From positions 47,694,322 through 47,758,321 of the forward strand of contig CM053269.1 in assembly GCA_028583415.1 (NCBI GenBank): a stretch of DNA of 64,000 nucleotides, given 5' to 3'. The notes under the pieces are model-generated. The model was not told the DNA's origin, searched no databases, and worked only from the letters and a program-made list of their open reading frames with translations. Positions 1 to 11,510 of the stretch are shown piece after piece; within the stretch, counting starts at the first letter, position 1; every line of letters starts with the position of its first letter. A program made the translations under genes and the position numbers. The DNA is from Protea cynaroides. Taxonomy: Eukaryota > Streptophyta > Magnoliopsida > Proteales > Proteaceae.

Positions 1-307
1 CAGAGGAAGGATTGAAAGGTCCAGATCAATATCATAACATGAAAGGTTATCACCACCGTTGATCTGATAGAGTCAATGCCTTTTGTTTTGTTACACGCAT
101 GCAAGAGAAGCTTCCTTTGTTTATATGTTTTCAATTGGCCACCGACCATTCATTCTCAGATTGCTCAGCTACTCGATCCTATCAACATTATTTCTTTACT
201 TTTATTTTGTTGGATTTTATGACCAACAGTGCGACTATTAGTTAAAAAAACAAGAGAGAGGGGTTTGCCCCGGTAACTGCATTGTTGTGATCATCTTTGG
301 TAGCGGG
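1..307. other. unassigned non-coding DNA
   Basis: No exon, repeat boundary or known element was recognised here on either strand. Confidence 0.4.
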
Positions 308-544
308 GGTCTGCATCTTCTCCTTCAAGTGGTACTACGAGGACGATGGCCATTTTACTTGGATGATCGATACATAATTTTTGATGAATCCGAGACGTAC
401 GTTCAAGTCGACACCCAGCAGTCAAGCCGAACCAACAAGAGGGGTGTGACGTACGTTTCGGATTCACCCAAGAACTACATGTCGACCATCCGGATAAAGC
501 TGTCGCGTCCTCCCAGAACCACTGGGAAAAAACGATGTGAATCC
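308..544. mobile_element. hAT-like MITE, ATCGTCTC family, degenerate copy
   Basis: The ends (a CATCTTCTCCTTC-like left end and an ACGATGTGAATCC right end) and the interior (GACACCCAGCA..AAGCCGA) match the better preserved copies at 35379, 56566 and 60172. Flanks gtagcggg and gaggtggg agree at only 5 of 8 positions, so the target duplication has decayed. The short ORF inside is incidental. Confidence 0.6.
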
Positions 545-699
545 GAGGTGGGGGTGTTGTATAGTAGTTTTCTTGTGTAATTAATTAGCGACGTGGTCAT
601 AGGAGTTATTGTCTACAAATAGGTTATGAACTTTTAATGGTTTTTTGAAAGTTTGGACGGCGGAATAAAACATAATTCTATCAACTTTATGAACTCACA
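545..699. other. unassigned non-coding DNA
   Basis: Nothing recognisable between the MITE and the LINE tail. Confidence 0.4.
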
Positions 700-1010
700 G
701 ATTGATTTTGTTGGTGAGTGATTACACAGAGCTACCTCCCTCTTGGACTTATCTAAAGAGATGCTGGCCAATCGGGGATGATATTATTTACCTTATTTAC
801 CTGTTTGATGAATGTATTTTGAATTTTGTTCCAAGGGAAGCTAACTCTATGGCTCACTCCCTGATTGGGAAGGCAATGTTAATTTCAAGTATGACATTTT
901 GGCCTATTTCTTCTCCATGGCTTCATGATCTCCGTAGATCTGAAACATTAACTGTAACCCGTCCTTTGTTTCTTAAATGAATTTATACTTTACCCAAAAA
1001 AAAAAAAAAA
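700..1010 (+). mobile_element. L1-type LINE 3' end (RNase H-like tail) with poly(A)
   Basis: The reading frame from 702 to 980 contains FVPREANSMAHSL and, further on, PWLHDLRR. This is typical of the C-terminal RNase H-like domain of plant L1-type LINEs. A stop and short 3' UTR are followed by a run of about 14 A at 995-1010, as expected for the 3' end of a 5'-truncated LINE. No catalytic reverse transcriptase remains. Confidence 0.7.
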
Positions 1011-1317
1011 TCTGAAGAGCTGCTGAATCCAAACCACATGGTTGGCTCTTGTTGCTATCTTACTCATACCAGAAACCGTGTAAGGCTCTCGGTCGAACAC
1101 TATAGTTTCCATCTCCACAAATTACAATGTGTTTGTTGTTTTTGTTTGAAATTGAATCAGAGACCGTAACAAACAACAACTCAACTGTATCTCAATTAAA
1201 TGCCTTCTACGTTATATTCAAACTCATATTTGATTTTAATCCTAAGTTATACATTTCTTTCTTTACTTTTCTAGGATCAACAACACATCACAAGGGGATT
1301 GAATCGTCAATCCAACT
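1011..1317. other. unassigned non-coding DNA
   Basis: AT-rich sequence with no recognised gene or element. Confidence 0.4.
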
Positions 1318-3734
1318 TAGGGGTGTCAATTTTGGGACCGATCCAGTCACCCAAACCGAATCAAACGGAATTAACCTAAAACACAGACCCGAACCGGATA
1401 GTGGACATATTTCCAGTTAACTTATTATAATACTTCTCAATCCCAGTCTGGTCCAGGCTAATCCAAAACCAAAACGTTAAGGCAAACCAACCAAGCTCAA
1501 ACCTAACTTTATCCTGATCCAAATTAAACCAAATGCTAGGGATTTGGACATATGATGGTCAACTCCATCAGCACCAAAGTAACGGGCCAATAAATGGACC
1601 TGAAATCAAACCGACCCAAAGTGAACCAGATAACAAACCAACACCAGACCAGCCCATTAATTAATGTGCACAGTGAAGTCCACGCAGCCCAAACCTTTTA
1701 CTGGACATGTTTCGAACAAGCCCTATAAAACCCGATTTTGTTAGGATCGGGAGAACGCAAACAAATAAGAAGCACACGAAGAATTAACGTGGTTTAGCAC
1801 CCCATCGTGGGATGCCTACATCCACCAGAGAAAAGAGTGACTTTCTTCTATTCCCAAGAACAGTCTACAGAATTCTCTACCTGACAGGCCTATCTCATCT
1901 GTCAGCCTTACAGCGTTCCAGCTCTCCACTATCAGAGGAGAATCCTCTACAGCCCTTGTAGCCTTGCCTAGGTTTTCCCACACAAAAACAATATATATGG
2001 AAACCTAAAAACCCTAATCCCACCACAATTATAAGTTTAACCCCATACATGTAATAGACTCATACCCTATTACAAATATTACCCTTATAATTGTGTGGAC
2101 CCCACAGAATACAAGACACTAACCCAACAAATCTCCACCTGGCTTGGATTCTGCAAACCACCTTGAAGAAAACCCGTAGATGTTGATTCTGTAAATCCGT
2201 CTCTGTCAAACCGCTACACCCTAACCAGCATAGCCCACACCCCGTCTGGGTGTCCCCTACAACTCACCGCCGCACGATGTGAAGTGACTTTATCTCTCCC
2301 ACTGCTGCAGCATCACCGGAAAGATCACCGTCAAGACACAGTCTTCCTGAAACTCCAATTGCATCTGGAACCCGAGTCTCTCACCACTGCACCTCCAATG
2401 CAGACCTTGAGAACCGACTCCTCATCCCAGCCCTCTGCAACTCCAAGTGCACATGGAACCCAAGTCTCTCACCTCTGCACCTCCAATGCAGACCTAGAGA
2501 TCCGACTTCTTGTCTCAACCCGCCAGTACTCCTTTACCCCACGGTGCAACATAAACTGGCCATTATGTGCATCATACCGGGATTCAATCCCGCCGTCAGA
2601 TCCGACACTCGATCCAACCAGATCCGCCAAGCCATTGAAAACCATCGCTGCCACACCTGAGTCAAACTCTGCAAGTCTCGACTCCATGATCCCTGCACAT
2701 GCGATGATAGGAAGAATCACCTTCCCAACCTGAGATTCCTCTCCATCTCTTTTTGTCGCCACAAAACTACTATTTGAAGAAACAAATAGATGCAGAAATT
2801 TCACCCAAAGAAACAGAAGCTACTGTACGGAGAGAATAACTTGACTTAAAAAAACTCCAATAAAAAATCTGACCGTATAGATTGACGAACTATGTGTCCT
2901 CTACCTGCTGTCCAAAAATCAGCCCAATCGGACCACGGATGACCTCCCAATCGTCTGCTTGATCACGGCTGCGCAAATCACCTACGCCTAAAAAAATGCT
3001 ACTCTTTTTCTCTTCTTCTTATGATGCTAAACCCTAACCCTAATCCGTTTTTGTCCTATTTAAAAGATTAAATACAAGGCAAAAAAGAATGTGCTTAAAT
3101 GGGCTTAAAACACACAAAGGTTTGGGCATTTATCCACAAACCCTAAGCATCATTGTACTAAGGTTTCCCGTGGAAACCCTTCTCACAGATTCAGTCCCTT
3201 TTTTTTTTTTCTTCTTCTTCTTCATACTGCGTACCTCCTTCGTTCTTCAAAGATCGATCTACTGAACCTAGCTCTGATACCACTTGTTAGGGATGAACGC
3301 GTAACCACGAGAAAGAAACGAAGATCAAGCAAACACACAACACAGAATTTGCTGTGGTTCAGCACTCAATCCAGAATGCCTACCTCCACCACAGAGAAAC
3401 AAAGATTCTTTATTGTCAAGAAAACTCTCTACAATTCTCTCCACTTGATACAGTGTCCTCCTTTGCTCAGACCTTACCACGTTCCAGCTCTCCACTGTCA
3501 GAGGAGAATCCTCTACAGCTCTTGTAGCATTGCCTAGGTTTTCCCACACAGAGACAATATATATGGAAACCTAGAAACCCTAATCCCACCACAATTATAA
3601 GTTTAACCTCATACATGTAATAGACTCATACCCTAATACAAATACTACCCTTATAATTATGTGGACCCCACAGAATACAAGACACCAACCCAACAGATTT
3701 GACCTAGACCAAAACCAACCTATTAACACCCCTA
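1318..3734. mobile_element. hAT-like non-autonomous element, split by an LTR insertion
   Basis: It starts TAGGGGTGTCAA and ends in an inverted form (TTAACACCCCTA), a terminus common in plant hAT-type elements. The inner sequence is rich in CCAAACCGAACC-like motifs on both sides of the LTR element at 1739-3695. Without that insertion it would be only about 460 bp. The flanks (atccaact and tccaatcc) give no clean 8-bp TSD, so the exact ends are uncertain. Confidence 0.45.
1739..3695 (-). mobile_element. complete non-autonomous copia-like LTR element
   Basis: Two direct LTRs, 1739-2129 (391 bp) and 3285-3695 (411 bp), both begin TGTTAGG and end CCAACA. The element is flanked by the 5-bp duplication GATTT (1734-1738 and 3696-3700). 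The minus orientation is set by the primer-binding site TGGTATCAGAGC (3271-3282, complementary to initiator-Met tRNA) beside the 3285-3695 LTR, and by a purine tract just inside the other LTR. The 1.15-kb interior has no gag, protease, integrase or RT; its short ORFs resemble nothing. It includes an imperfect tandem duplication around 2372-2510. It must rely on proteins from another element. Confidence 0.9.
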
Positions 3735-5048
3735 TCCAATCCACCAACCGATCCAATTCTTGCCCAATACATAACGTGTCTAACGAATCAGGGTCAACTG
3801 GTTCTGATTCAAATCAGTCTAATCCTTAATCCTCATTCTGATCCTTAAATCCATGATGGGAACTGGGAAGTGAGCTAGGGAACAAAAATGGCAGAACCAC
3901 CTATAAGACAATTTTTCCATGCCAACGGAAAAATCTGAAAGAGTTTGGAACAAAGAAGAGATAAATAATCTCCCTAATGGGGGAGAGGAGGAATACATTA
4001 GCAGCTAAAAGCTCCACAGATCTGCCTTACCCATCTACTAAAATCATCTGAACCAAATTAAGAGTATCTGCACCTCTTCAATTGCTTCCGCTTCTTCCTC
4101 CCCTCTTTGTTTTTTATATTATAGAAAAAAGCTTGGAAATATTTGGTATGGAATTTTTTGCCAAGGGAGAGGAGGAATATCAACTATATTTAATTTCCAT
4201 TAATACCCATAAAAGTCAAAAGACGAAAAAATCTCGAATATTCATTGTGAATTATCCATAGTGCCCCAGAATATACCCAATTCTCAAATACAAATGAGGC
4301 TCAGGGTAACTAACCGTGATGATACTTAACACTTGGCCATTTTACCCAATTCTCATTTTTAACGATCCATTTTTATTTTTATTTTTCATTTTTTTTTGGG
4401 CTCTATTCTCCCTGTATAGTTTGGGTTGACCTGAAATTTTATTAGACAAATGGGGGGACTGTCAGGTCACCTCTACACCAAATTTGGCTGTGAGGCAGAT
4501 GTCCACGTGAGACGTATAATTAGGCTGTTTTGCCCATCATAGCAAAATGGTCATTTGCTATCACCTACTCATTTTTCACTCAGGCTGTTTGTTATCATGT
4601 AAAAAGAAGAAAAAGGGAAATTTTGTTCTGTTTGTTTTAGTGTAAAAAGAAGATGAAAAAAAAAAAAACCCATTAAAATGTAGAAAATTTTACAACAAAA
4701 CAAGCAGAGCCTCAATCATTATGGAGAAAATCTTGTGGAAAGGGATTGTGGAAGAGGCTTTTTCCAGAGCTTGTAGTTGAGGGGGAATGTTTAAACGATC
4801 AAACCCATCCCAAGCCTCACCAGCAAAAAAATAGAATGAGTTTGTTAAAAGTTGAAGAATTAAAGTAATTTCGCCATGCTCATATTGGCTTTTCAATTTC
4901 TCATAATCCACAATTTCACAATTTCGTTTTTTTTTTTTTTTCCTTTAGTTATTAATAGTGGAGTTGCACATACAAAAGAAAGAAGGAATCTAAGAAAAAA
5001 TATCAGGATACACATACAAGGGATACAAGGGGAAGTTTTATCAGAAAT
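3735..5048. other. unassigned intergenic DNA
   Basis: AT-rich, with poly-A and poly-T tracts. It lies downstream of the minus-strand FIP2-like gene. No exon or element ends were recognised. Confidence 0.4.
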
Positions 5049-5648
5049 TGACCTACAGTACTCACCTGATTGCTCCAAGCAAATTTGCACCATCAAGTTT
5101 TGCACCCAACCAACGCCAAGTAACAAACAAGAAACACTAAGATTTTCAGAATAATGTGGCCGCTATAACAGTGTGAAAAGGAATTTGAGATTCTAAAACA
5201 CAAACAACACACACACAAAGAGGAGGAATTTGAAGCATTTTGAATATATTCATTATGTTGACATTGTAAAATGAGCTACTTCCACGTTCTCTCACTCTTC
5301 CCTTCTCTTATTAGTCAGTTATTTATCAACAAAAAGTCAAAAGAATTTTTTTCCCACTTTTTGACAGAGATATTACATCATAAAACCACCAGGGACCATT
5401 CACACAAAAAAAAGCTGTCGGACCATTTTAACATCTCAGAGGCTCTGCAATGGCTCTGGACCCACAATGGGCAGAAGTGAAGGGAAGGCCCTGGTATCAT
5501 CCCCAAGAGGACTCTTAACTCGGACTACAGCAGACTAGCAGAGTATGAACTAACTGAACTGAGTAACAATCTCTATATCTTTTTCCAGTTATATAACTTT
5601 TTCTTTTTTCTTTTTTCTTTTTTTTCTTTGGGGGGGGGGGGGGGGGGG

Positions 5649-5835
5649 TGGAACTTTCACTAGCTCGAAGGTTACAGTCAATTCAATGGACCCATCAACT
5701 ACCCTGAGTGAGCCCATAATTTCAAGAGGCAACTTTTGGGGGGGTGGAACTTTCGCAAGCTCAAAGGTTACAGTCAATTCAGTGGACCCATCAACTACCC
5801 TGAGTGAGCCCATAATTTCAAGAGGCAACTTTTGG
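5649..5835. repeat. tandem duplication, two units of about 96 bp
   Basis: Units 5649-5744 and 5745-5835 both run from TGGAACTTTC to CAACTTTTGG with few differences. A poly-C/G tract lies at 5631-5648. Confidence 0.9.
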
Positions 5836-5865
5836 TATGGGAATTTACAAACATAAAAAGGATGC

Positions 5866-6840
5866 AACTAACTAATCCTTATCCCAACTATATGGGGCCA
5901 TTCACAGGGATCCCGTATGCCATTCAAATCTATGCTTGTTGTCAACCCTAATCTTGGATATCTTTTCTCACTTCTCCTGAAATCCTTTTTTTGGTTAAAG
6001 TTGTAGGCCTGCCCCTTACTCTCATCACTCCTCCAATCACAATCTTTTCCCCAGTGTTCCTAGATAGATGGCAAGTTACCGAGTATTCCGTATCCATAGC
6101 TATCCAAAATCATGATCTCCAAGAATTATGGCACAAGGCAGCAATCATACAGACATTTACAAACATTAAATAAAAAAAATGCAACTCAACATAACTTATC
6201 TTTATCCCAACTATATGGGCCCATTTATAGGGATCCTGTTTGCCATTCAACTCTATTCAAATCTGTACTTGTTGTCAACCCTAATCTTGGATGTCTTCTC
6301 TCACTTCCACTGAACCTTTTTTTTTTTTTTTGGACATTGTAGGCCTGCCACTTACTCTCATCACTCCTCCAATCTGATTCATGCCACTCCTTACCACTGC
6401 ATCTAGATGTCTTCGTTGCACATGTGCATACTATTTGAAACAACTTTCTCTCAACTTATTATGTCCCGACGCAACTCCAAGATTACATCTAATGTGCTCA
6501 TTCCTTAGTGTTGTCACAAGACCACAAATTTTGTTTATATGTTTTTTGATTCTTGCCAACTTTCAAGTCCTAAATCATTTGCTAATCTACTAGCTATCCT
6601 ATAAAACTTCACTTCAGGTTTTAGTGGAGTGCCTAAATCACATAACAATCCAGTATATACATCTCCATGTTATCCCCCCTGCTCTAATTCTATGTGCAAC
6701 ATCATTCACTTTATTGATGATTGAACCTAAGTGTATAAACTTATCACCTTGAAGCATCCCCCAAAAAAAAAAACCCCCAACCCCCACCCCAAAAAAAAAA
6801 AAAAAAAAACAAAACCATGGCACATTCAGTCCCATTGGAA
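5866..6840 (-). mobile_element. RTE-type LINE 3' remnant
   Basis: On the minus strand around 6800-6660 a frame reads FIHLGSIINK and AHRIRAG, typical of the region after the RT domain in plant RTE-like LINEs. At 5870-5910 the complement of the usual 3' end (CCCCATATAGTTGGGATAAG) is present. A block of about 200 bp with this 3' end occurs twice (5866-6060 and 6178-6380), from a duplication or two stacked insertions. All frames are broken. Confidence 0.7.
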
Positions 6841-7706
6841 AGTATTAAATGTGGCTAGGTCCAGGAGATGTAAGACACCACACTCATCTCAGTAGTCAAG
6901 TTTCAATTCAGTACTAGGAGGGTGACTTCAAGACAAAATAGTATTAAGATTGTTTAACCACTTTTAGTGCTCGTCTCATGCTGAACTTGACCAGTGAGAT
7001 AGAGTGGGGTACTCTATGACATGGACTCACCCACACGGCCACGCCCATCCTAGTCTACAAGTGGCAAGGAACTAAGACCTTGTGACAAAGTCAATATTTG
7101 CAAAGCCAACAAAGCTCACAAATCCTTGTGGCATTTAGTTTTACCCAAAATAATAAAGCAGGATAATTCAGAAAGATTGAAAACATAGTGAAAGAAAAGG
7201 AAAACCTTAATGAAAAAGAACAAAATACCCATGATGAAAACGAAGAATCGTCTTTCATGAATCAACAAACAAGAATAGAAAAAATGTTCCCACAGCCCAT
7301 GGACCAAAGAATATTCCTCCCATCCACGGGCGATTGCCATGTGCAAGGTGATATGCAGGCTCCATAAATTAAACTCGGCAAAATACACACTTATTTTGAT
7401 AGCTCCACAAGGTTTCAGCCAGATGACAAAAAATAGGTCCATGGAGGTTTGTGTATCCCCAATCTTCATGTATTACAAAAGTGAACCTGGTTAGGATCAT
7501 CCAACCCCACCCTCTCTCTCTCGTGAACCAAAAGAGAGAATATGCTATCAAACAATTAGTGGCATAAAGTTAGCACCGTCCCAGTGCGTTCATAAGTTTT
7601 GTTGGGTTTCATTTTCCCATTTCAAAGGTCTCATAGGGTTTAGATGTCTTGTGTATTTTGTCTTTACATATGTCGGTACATGATGTTACCATTCACCAAT
7701 AAATAG
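6841..7706. other. unassigned intronic DNA
   Basis: A minus-strand ORF of 117 codons (7469-7116) resembles no family known to me. No pentapeptide-repeat exon could be seen. Confidence 0.4.
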
Positions 7707-7900
7707 TAATAGGAAAATTTTCATATACATACCATTAAGGATTGGAAACCTCATCTACCCCCACAAGATTGCAAAAACCTCATCTACTACCCAAAAACTT
7801 TACTCCGTTAATCAACGAAGTCCATTCCGTTAAAAGATTTCCGTTAGTTGCTAACGTCAGATGCGTTGAGAATTTTAATGGACGATAATAGCCTTTTAGG
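7707..7900. mobile_element. Mutator-like element, left terminal region only
   Basis: The sequence matches the left end of the element at 50443 (TTTCAT..CATCTAC..CCCAAAA, a TCAACGAAGTCCA-like stretch, CCGTTAG, GACGT). No inverted right end was seen downstream, so this is a fragment or solo end. Confidence 0.5.
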
Positions 7901-8738
7901 CTTGTTAAAAGACCAAAATACCCTTTCCTTTCATCAACGGTCTTCATCTTCCTCGAATCCTCTGTTCAACGACGATGGAATCAATGAATCTCCACTCTCT
8001 GCTGTGATCCTCTCTCCCTTTCCCTTTCAGAGGAATAGAAAATGGAGACAGAGCTCTGATCGATTTTGCAGATACAGAATCCTCCCTTTCCCTTTCTCTT
8101 CTTCAGTCAGTGTATATCTTACACTTTCTGCTGTATAAATTACGTTTTTAGAACTTTTTATTCTCTGTTATTTTTTGAGGATATGATTATTATGGTTGAG
8201 ATACAGCTGATGGGTCGGTCCTGCGTAGAAAGCTTATTTGCGATGACATTAGAGGCAGATTTCAGGTTCTAGTTCAAGTTCTGTTTTCAAACCTTCTTTT
8301 CTGGTCGATTTCAAGTTTCCTACTTGAAGTAAACTTCTTCCAAAATTCTGTTTTCTGATCTGGTTTCCTAAATCTGATTTCAGAATGACGTTCACATTCT
8401 ATTCCCAAGTAGTTCCCATTATTTCTGTTCTGAACCATCAAATTCCTGCTATCAATTTCCTAAAAGCATACTGCAAAATTGCAAATATACTTCTCTAATT
8501 CTTAGTTTCTAAAACTAAATTCTGTGTTCTGTTTTCTAGGCTCTAGCTCGCTAAATGATCTCTGTTTATTGATTGATCTATTTGAATTCTGATTTAAAGA
8601 CTTAAATCTTTCTTGCGATTCTGCCAATATATCTGTAAATCTGACCATCAGATCACAACCAAATTTTACAGAATTGTTCTACTCCTAGGATTTTCAATTT
8701 GACCATGATTTTAGCCAAATCAGACTAGTCATTATTCT

Positions 8739-9049
8739 TGTTGAGAATAATCTCACATTGGTTGAGTCTGGAACCTTGGGTGCCTTATATACATGAGAGT
8801 CCCTCCACTTACTACTTCAACCTTTTGAGATGGAAACTTTACATGGTATCAAAACTCCAGGTTCCCTCCTTACAGTCATCCAAAAAAGGACCATAAATGT
8901 CACATGTATTGCCACCCAAAAGAAGGATAGCAAGTGAGGGGGAGTGTTGAGAATAATCCCACATTGATTGAGTCTAGAACCTTTGGTGCCTTATATACAT
9001 GAGAGTCCCTCCACTTACTAGTTCAACCTTTTGAGATGGAAACTTTACA
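8739..9049 (+). mobile_element. TRIM: complete 311-bp miniature LTR retrotransposon
   Basis: Two 105-bp direct LTRs (8739-8843 and 8945-9049) start TGTTGAGAATAATC, end ACTTTACA and differ at only a few sites. They enclose 101 bp. The inner segment begins with a primer-binding site TGGTATCAAAACTCC right after the left LTR and ends with the purine tract AGTGAGGGGGAG before the right LTR. The 5-bp TSD ATTCT flanks both ends. No coding capacity. It lies in the FIP2-like gene. Confidence 0.92.
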
Positions 9050-9903
9050 ATTCTGTTGTTTGCTTTCTCATCTGGTAGTGTTTCTTTTTCCTGCGATCTT
9101 GTTGCAAATTGATCTCCCACTAGATCTCACTAGTTTGGGATTAGCGCTACATTATCCTTAGGCTAATGAAATTGTGCTTTGTGCTTCTCTCGGTCAATTA
9201 TTCATAAATTTAATCTAAAAGTATAAAACTAAAAAAAAAATGATATTTTAGACAAGTGAGTTTGAATGTTCATCTCAAGGAAATGGACTTGTAAAAATTA
9301 TTTACCTTGTAGATTTGCACTCATGAGATTAGCACCTGCTAATAAAGCACCACGAAGGTTTGCACCCGTAAATTCACTTCTTCCCTAGGTAAGACAAAAA
9401 CATTAAGACATGATAGGAAGTATGAACCTCACAAAATAGAAAAATATGGTATCAGTCAATAAATGAGGATCATATAATATAAAAAGCATTATCCTGCCAG
9501 AGCCCCAAAAAAACATGGATTTTACTTCTTTTGTTTTAAATACAAGAAGAAACACAGATTTTGCTGTTGCTGGTCAGCCCTTTCCAAAGCACTGAAATTG
9601 AAATGGAAAGCAAAGAAGATAGTCTTATACTCTTATATCCCCTGCATCAAATAAAGTCCAGCAATTCTTAGTTAAGAATCTTACTCACGCAGAATTGCAT
9701 TGTGAAAATTGGATCCCTCACCCTCAACATCCTGTGTAAGGAAAAAATAGGATTCAATAATAACTACTAAAAGTAAAAGCAGAGAAAAATACTCCACCTT
9801 TATGTATCCACAAACGACACTTCTTTCAGGCAGTAGTAAAAAACATTTAGTTAACCTTAAATCTAATATAAAAAGGAGAAGCAAAATACAAGATCCATGG
9901 GAA

Positions 9904-11270
9904 TAGCAGGAGAGAAGCAAATGAGGCTGGACAACAGGTGCCACCCGTACAACGGTATGGTGTTGTTGGAGGAGAAGTATAGAACCCAGCAAGGGTAATT
10001 GAGAGTTTCAAGAAGTTTCGTTATCCTCCTTTTAAGGGCACTACTGATCCTCTAGTTGCTGAGTCATGGTTGAAAGAGAGAGAAAATTTTTAAGGTTCTG
10101 AAACTCACTGATGAATCAAAGGTGATGTATGCTTCCTTTATGTTACAAGACAATGCAGACCACTGGTGGGAAACTGCTCAGCGGATGCTAGACAGTGAGG
10201 CCCAACCGACAACTTGGCAAAGATTCCGAAAAGTGTTTCATACGAAGTATTTCCCATCACCTATTCGGCGAGAAAAAGAGTAGGAATTTCCAAGGGCGCA
10301 TCAAGGGTTCAGTTCTGTGGGTGATTATGAGAGGAAGTTTAAGGAATTGGCTCGTTATGCTCCACAACGATGGTCCAGTTCTGTGGCTATAACATGCTTC
10401 AATTGTGGAAAAGCTAGACATTACTCTAGCAACTGAAGATATGGAGGCATTACTTGTATGGAGAAAAGTGTAACACTGACTACAAGAGCCTAAAGTACTT
10501 CTTCATACAGGAGTTAAATATTAGGCAGCATCAATGGCTCGAGTTAATAAAGGATTATGACATCACCATTTCATATCATCCCGGTAAAGCTAACGATGTG
10601 GCGGATGCCTTGAGTAGGAATCTACAGGGGTACTCTGCACCTTTTTTACCATTCTGGACAATCCTTGATCACGTGTCCCTTCTTATGACACTTGTAGCAG
10701 ATTACATTGTCTTTCTTTGGGTCTGAACAGTTGCTAGAGTAATGTCCAGCTTTTCCACAATTGAAGCATGTTACAGCCACAGAACTGGACCCTTGTTGTG
10801 GAGCATAACGAGTCAATTCCTCAAACTTCCTATCATAGTCACCCACACCCACAGAACTAGACCCTTGATGCAGCCTCAGAAATTCCTACTCTTTTTCTCA
10901 CCGAACAGGTGATGGGAAATTCTTCGCATGAAACACTTTTCAGAATCTTTTCCAAGTTGTCGGCTAGGCCTCATCGTCTAGCATCCGCTGAGTAGTCTCC
11001 CACCAATGGTCTACATCGTCTTGTAACATAAAAGAAGCACACATCACCTTTGATTCATCAGTGAGCCTCAAAACCTTAAAAATTTTCTCCATCTCTCTTA
11101 AACATGACTCAACAACTAGAGGGGATCAGTAGTGCCCTTAAAAGGTGGAGGAGGAAACTTCCTGAAACTCTCAATTACCCTTGTTGGGTCCTGTACTTCT
11201 CCTCCAACAGCATCATACCGCTATACAGGTGGCACCTGTTATCCAGCCTCATTTGCTCCTCTCTTGTTAT
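9904..11270. mobile_element. Ty3/gypsy gag fragments in head-to-head inverted repeat
   Basis: The left arm (9904-10437, plus) and right arm (10731-11270, minus) carry the same gag region, from a stretch reading PPFKGTTDPL to the first CCHC knuckle (CFNCGKAGHYSSNC). The right arm also has a second knuckle, CYKCHKKGHVIKDC. Between them, on plus, lies an RNase H piece with SLKYFF and YHPGKANDVADALS (10441-10632). Both arms have stops. The result is an imperfect hairpin with arms of about 530 bp and a 295-bp loop. Confidence 0.85.
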
Positions 11271-11496
11271 AGCAGACTATCTCCTATCAAAAGAAAATTC
11301 CTTGAGTTTCCAAGTTTATAAAAGGAATGAAAGTGGTTTACAATGATCAACCTAATAGGTTGATGTGTTAATCTTAATTTAGTATGTTATGTCAACATTT
11401 ATACTTTTCCTTCATCTAAAGTCTTAGTATATTATGAGTAATCATGTGTACTATGTCAATGTCTCTGATCAACAAGACTCTACCCAGGGAAAACCA

Positions 11497-11507
11497 CTCT
11501 GATACCA
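11497..11507 (-). other. primer-binding site of gypsy-like element
   Basis: On the minus strand TGGTATCAGAG follows the LTR end by two bases. It is complementary to the 3' end of initiator-Met tRNA and fixes the element's orientation. Confidence 0.8.
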
Positions 11508-11510
11508 TTC

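Noticed and set aside
2284..2733. 149-codon plus-strand ORF as a gene
   Set aside because: It lies wholly inside a non-autonomous LTR element, on the strand opposite to it, with no recognised domain.
3027..3048. AAACCCTAACCCTAA as interstitial telomere
   Set aside because: Only about two units, inside a retroelement; more likely a telo-box-like motif or chance.
7116..7469. 117-codon minus ORF as a membrane protein or FIP2 exon
   Set aside because: Aromatic and hydrophobic, but no pentapeptide pattern and no family recognised.
7560..7585. WDGANFM peptide on minus as a missing FIP2 exon
   Set aside because: A single GANF match without neighbouring pentapeptides or splice sites.
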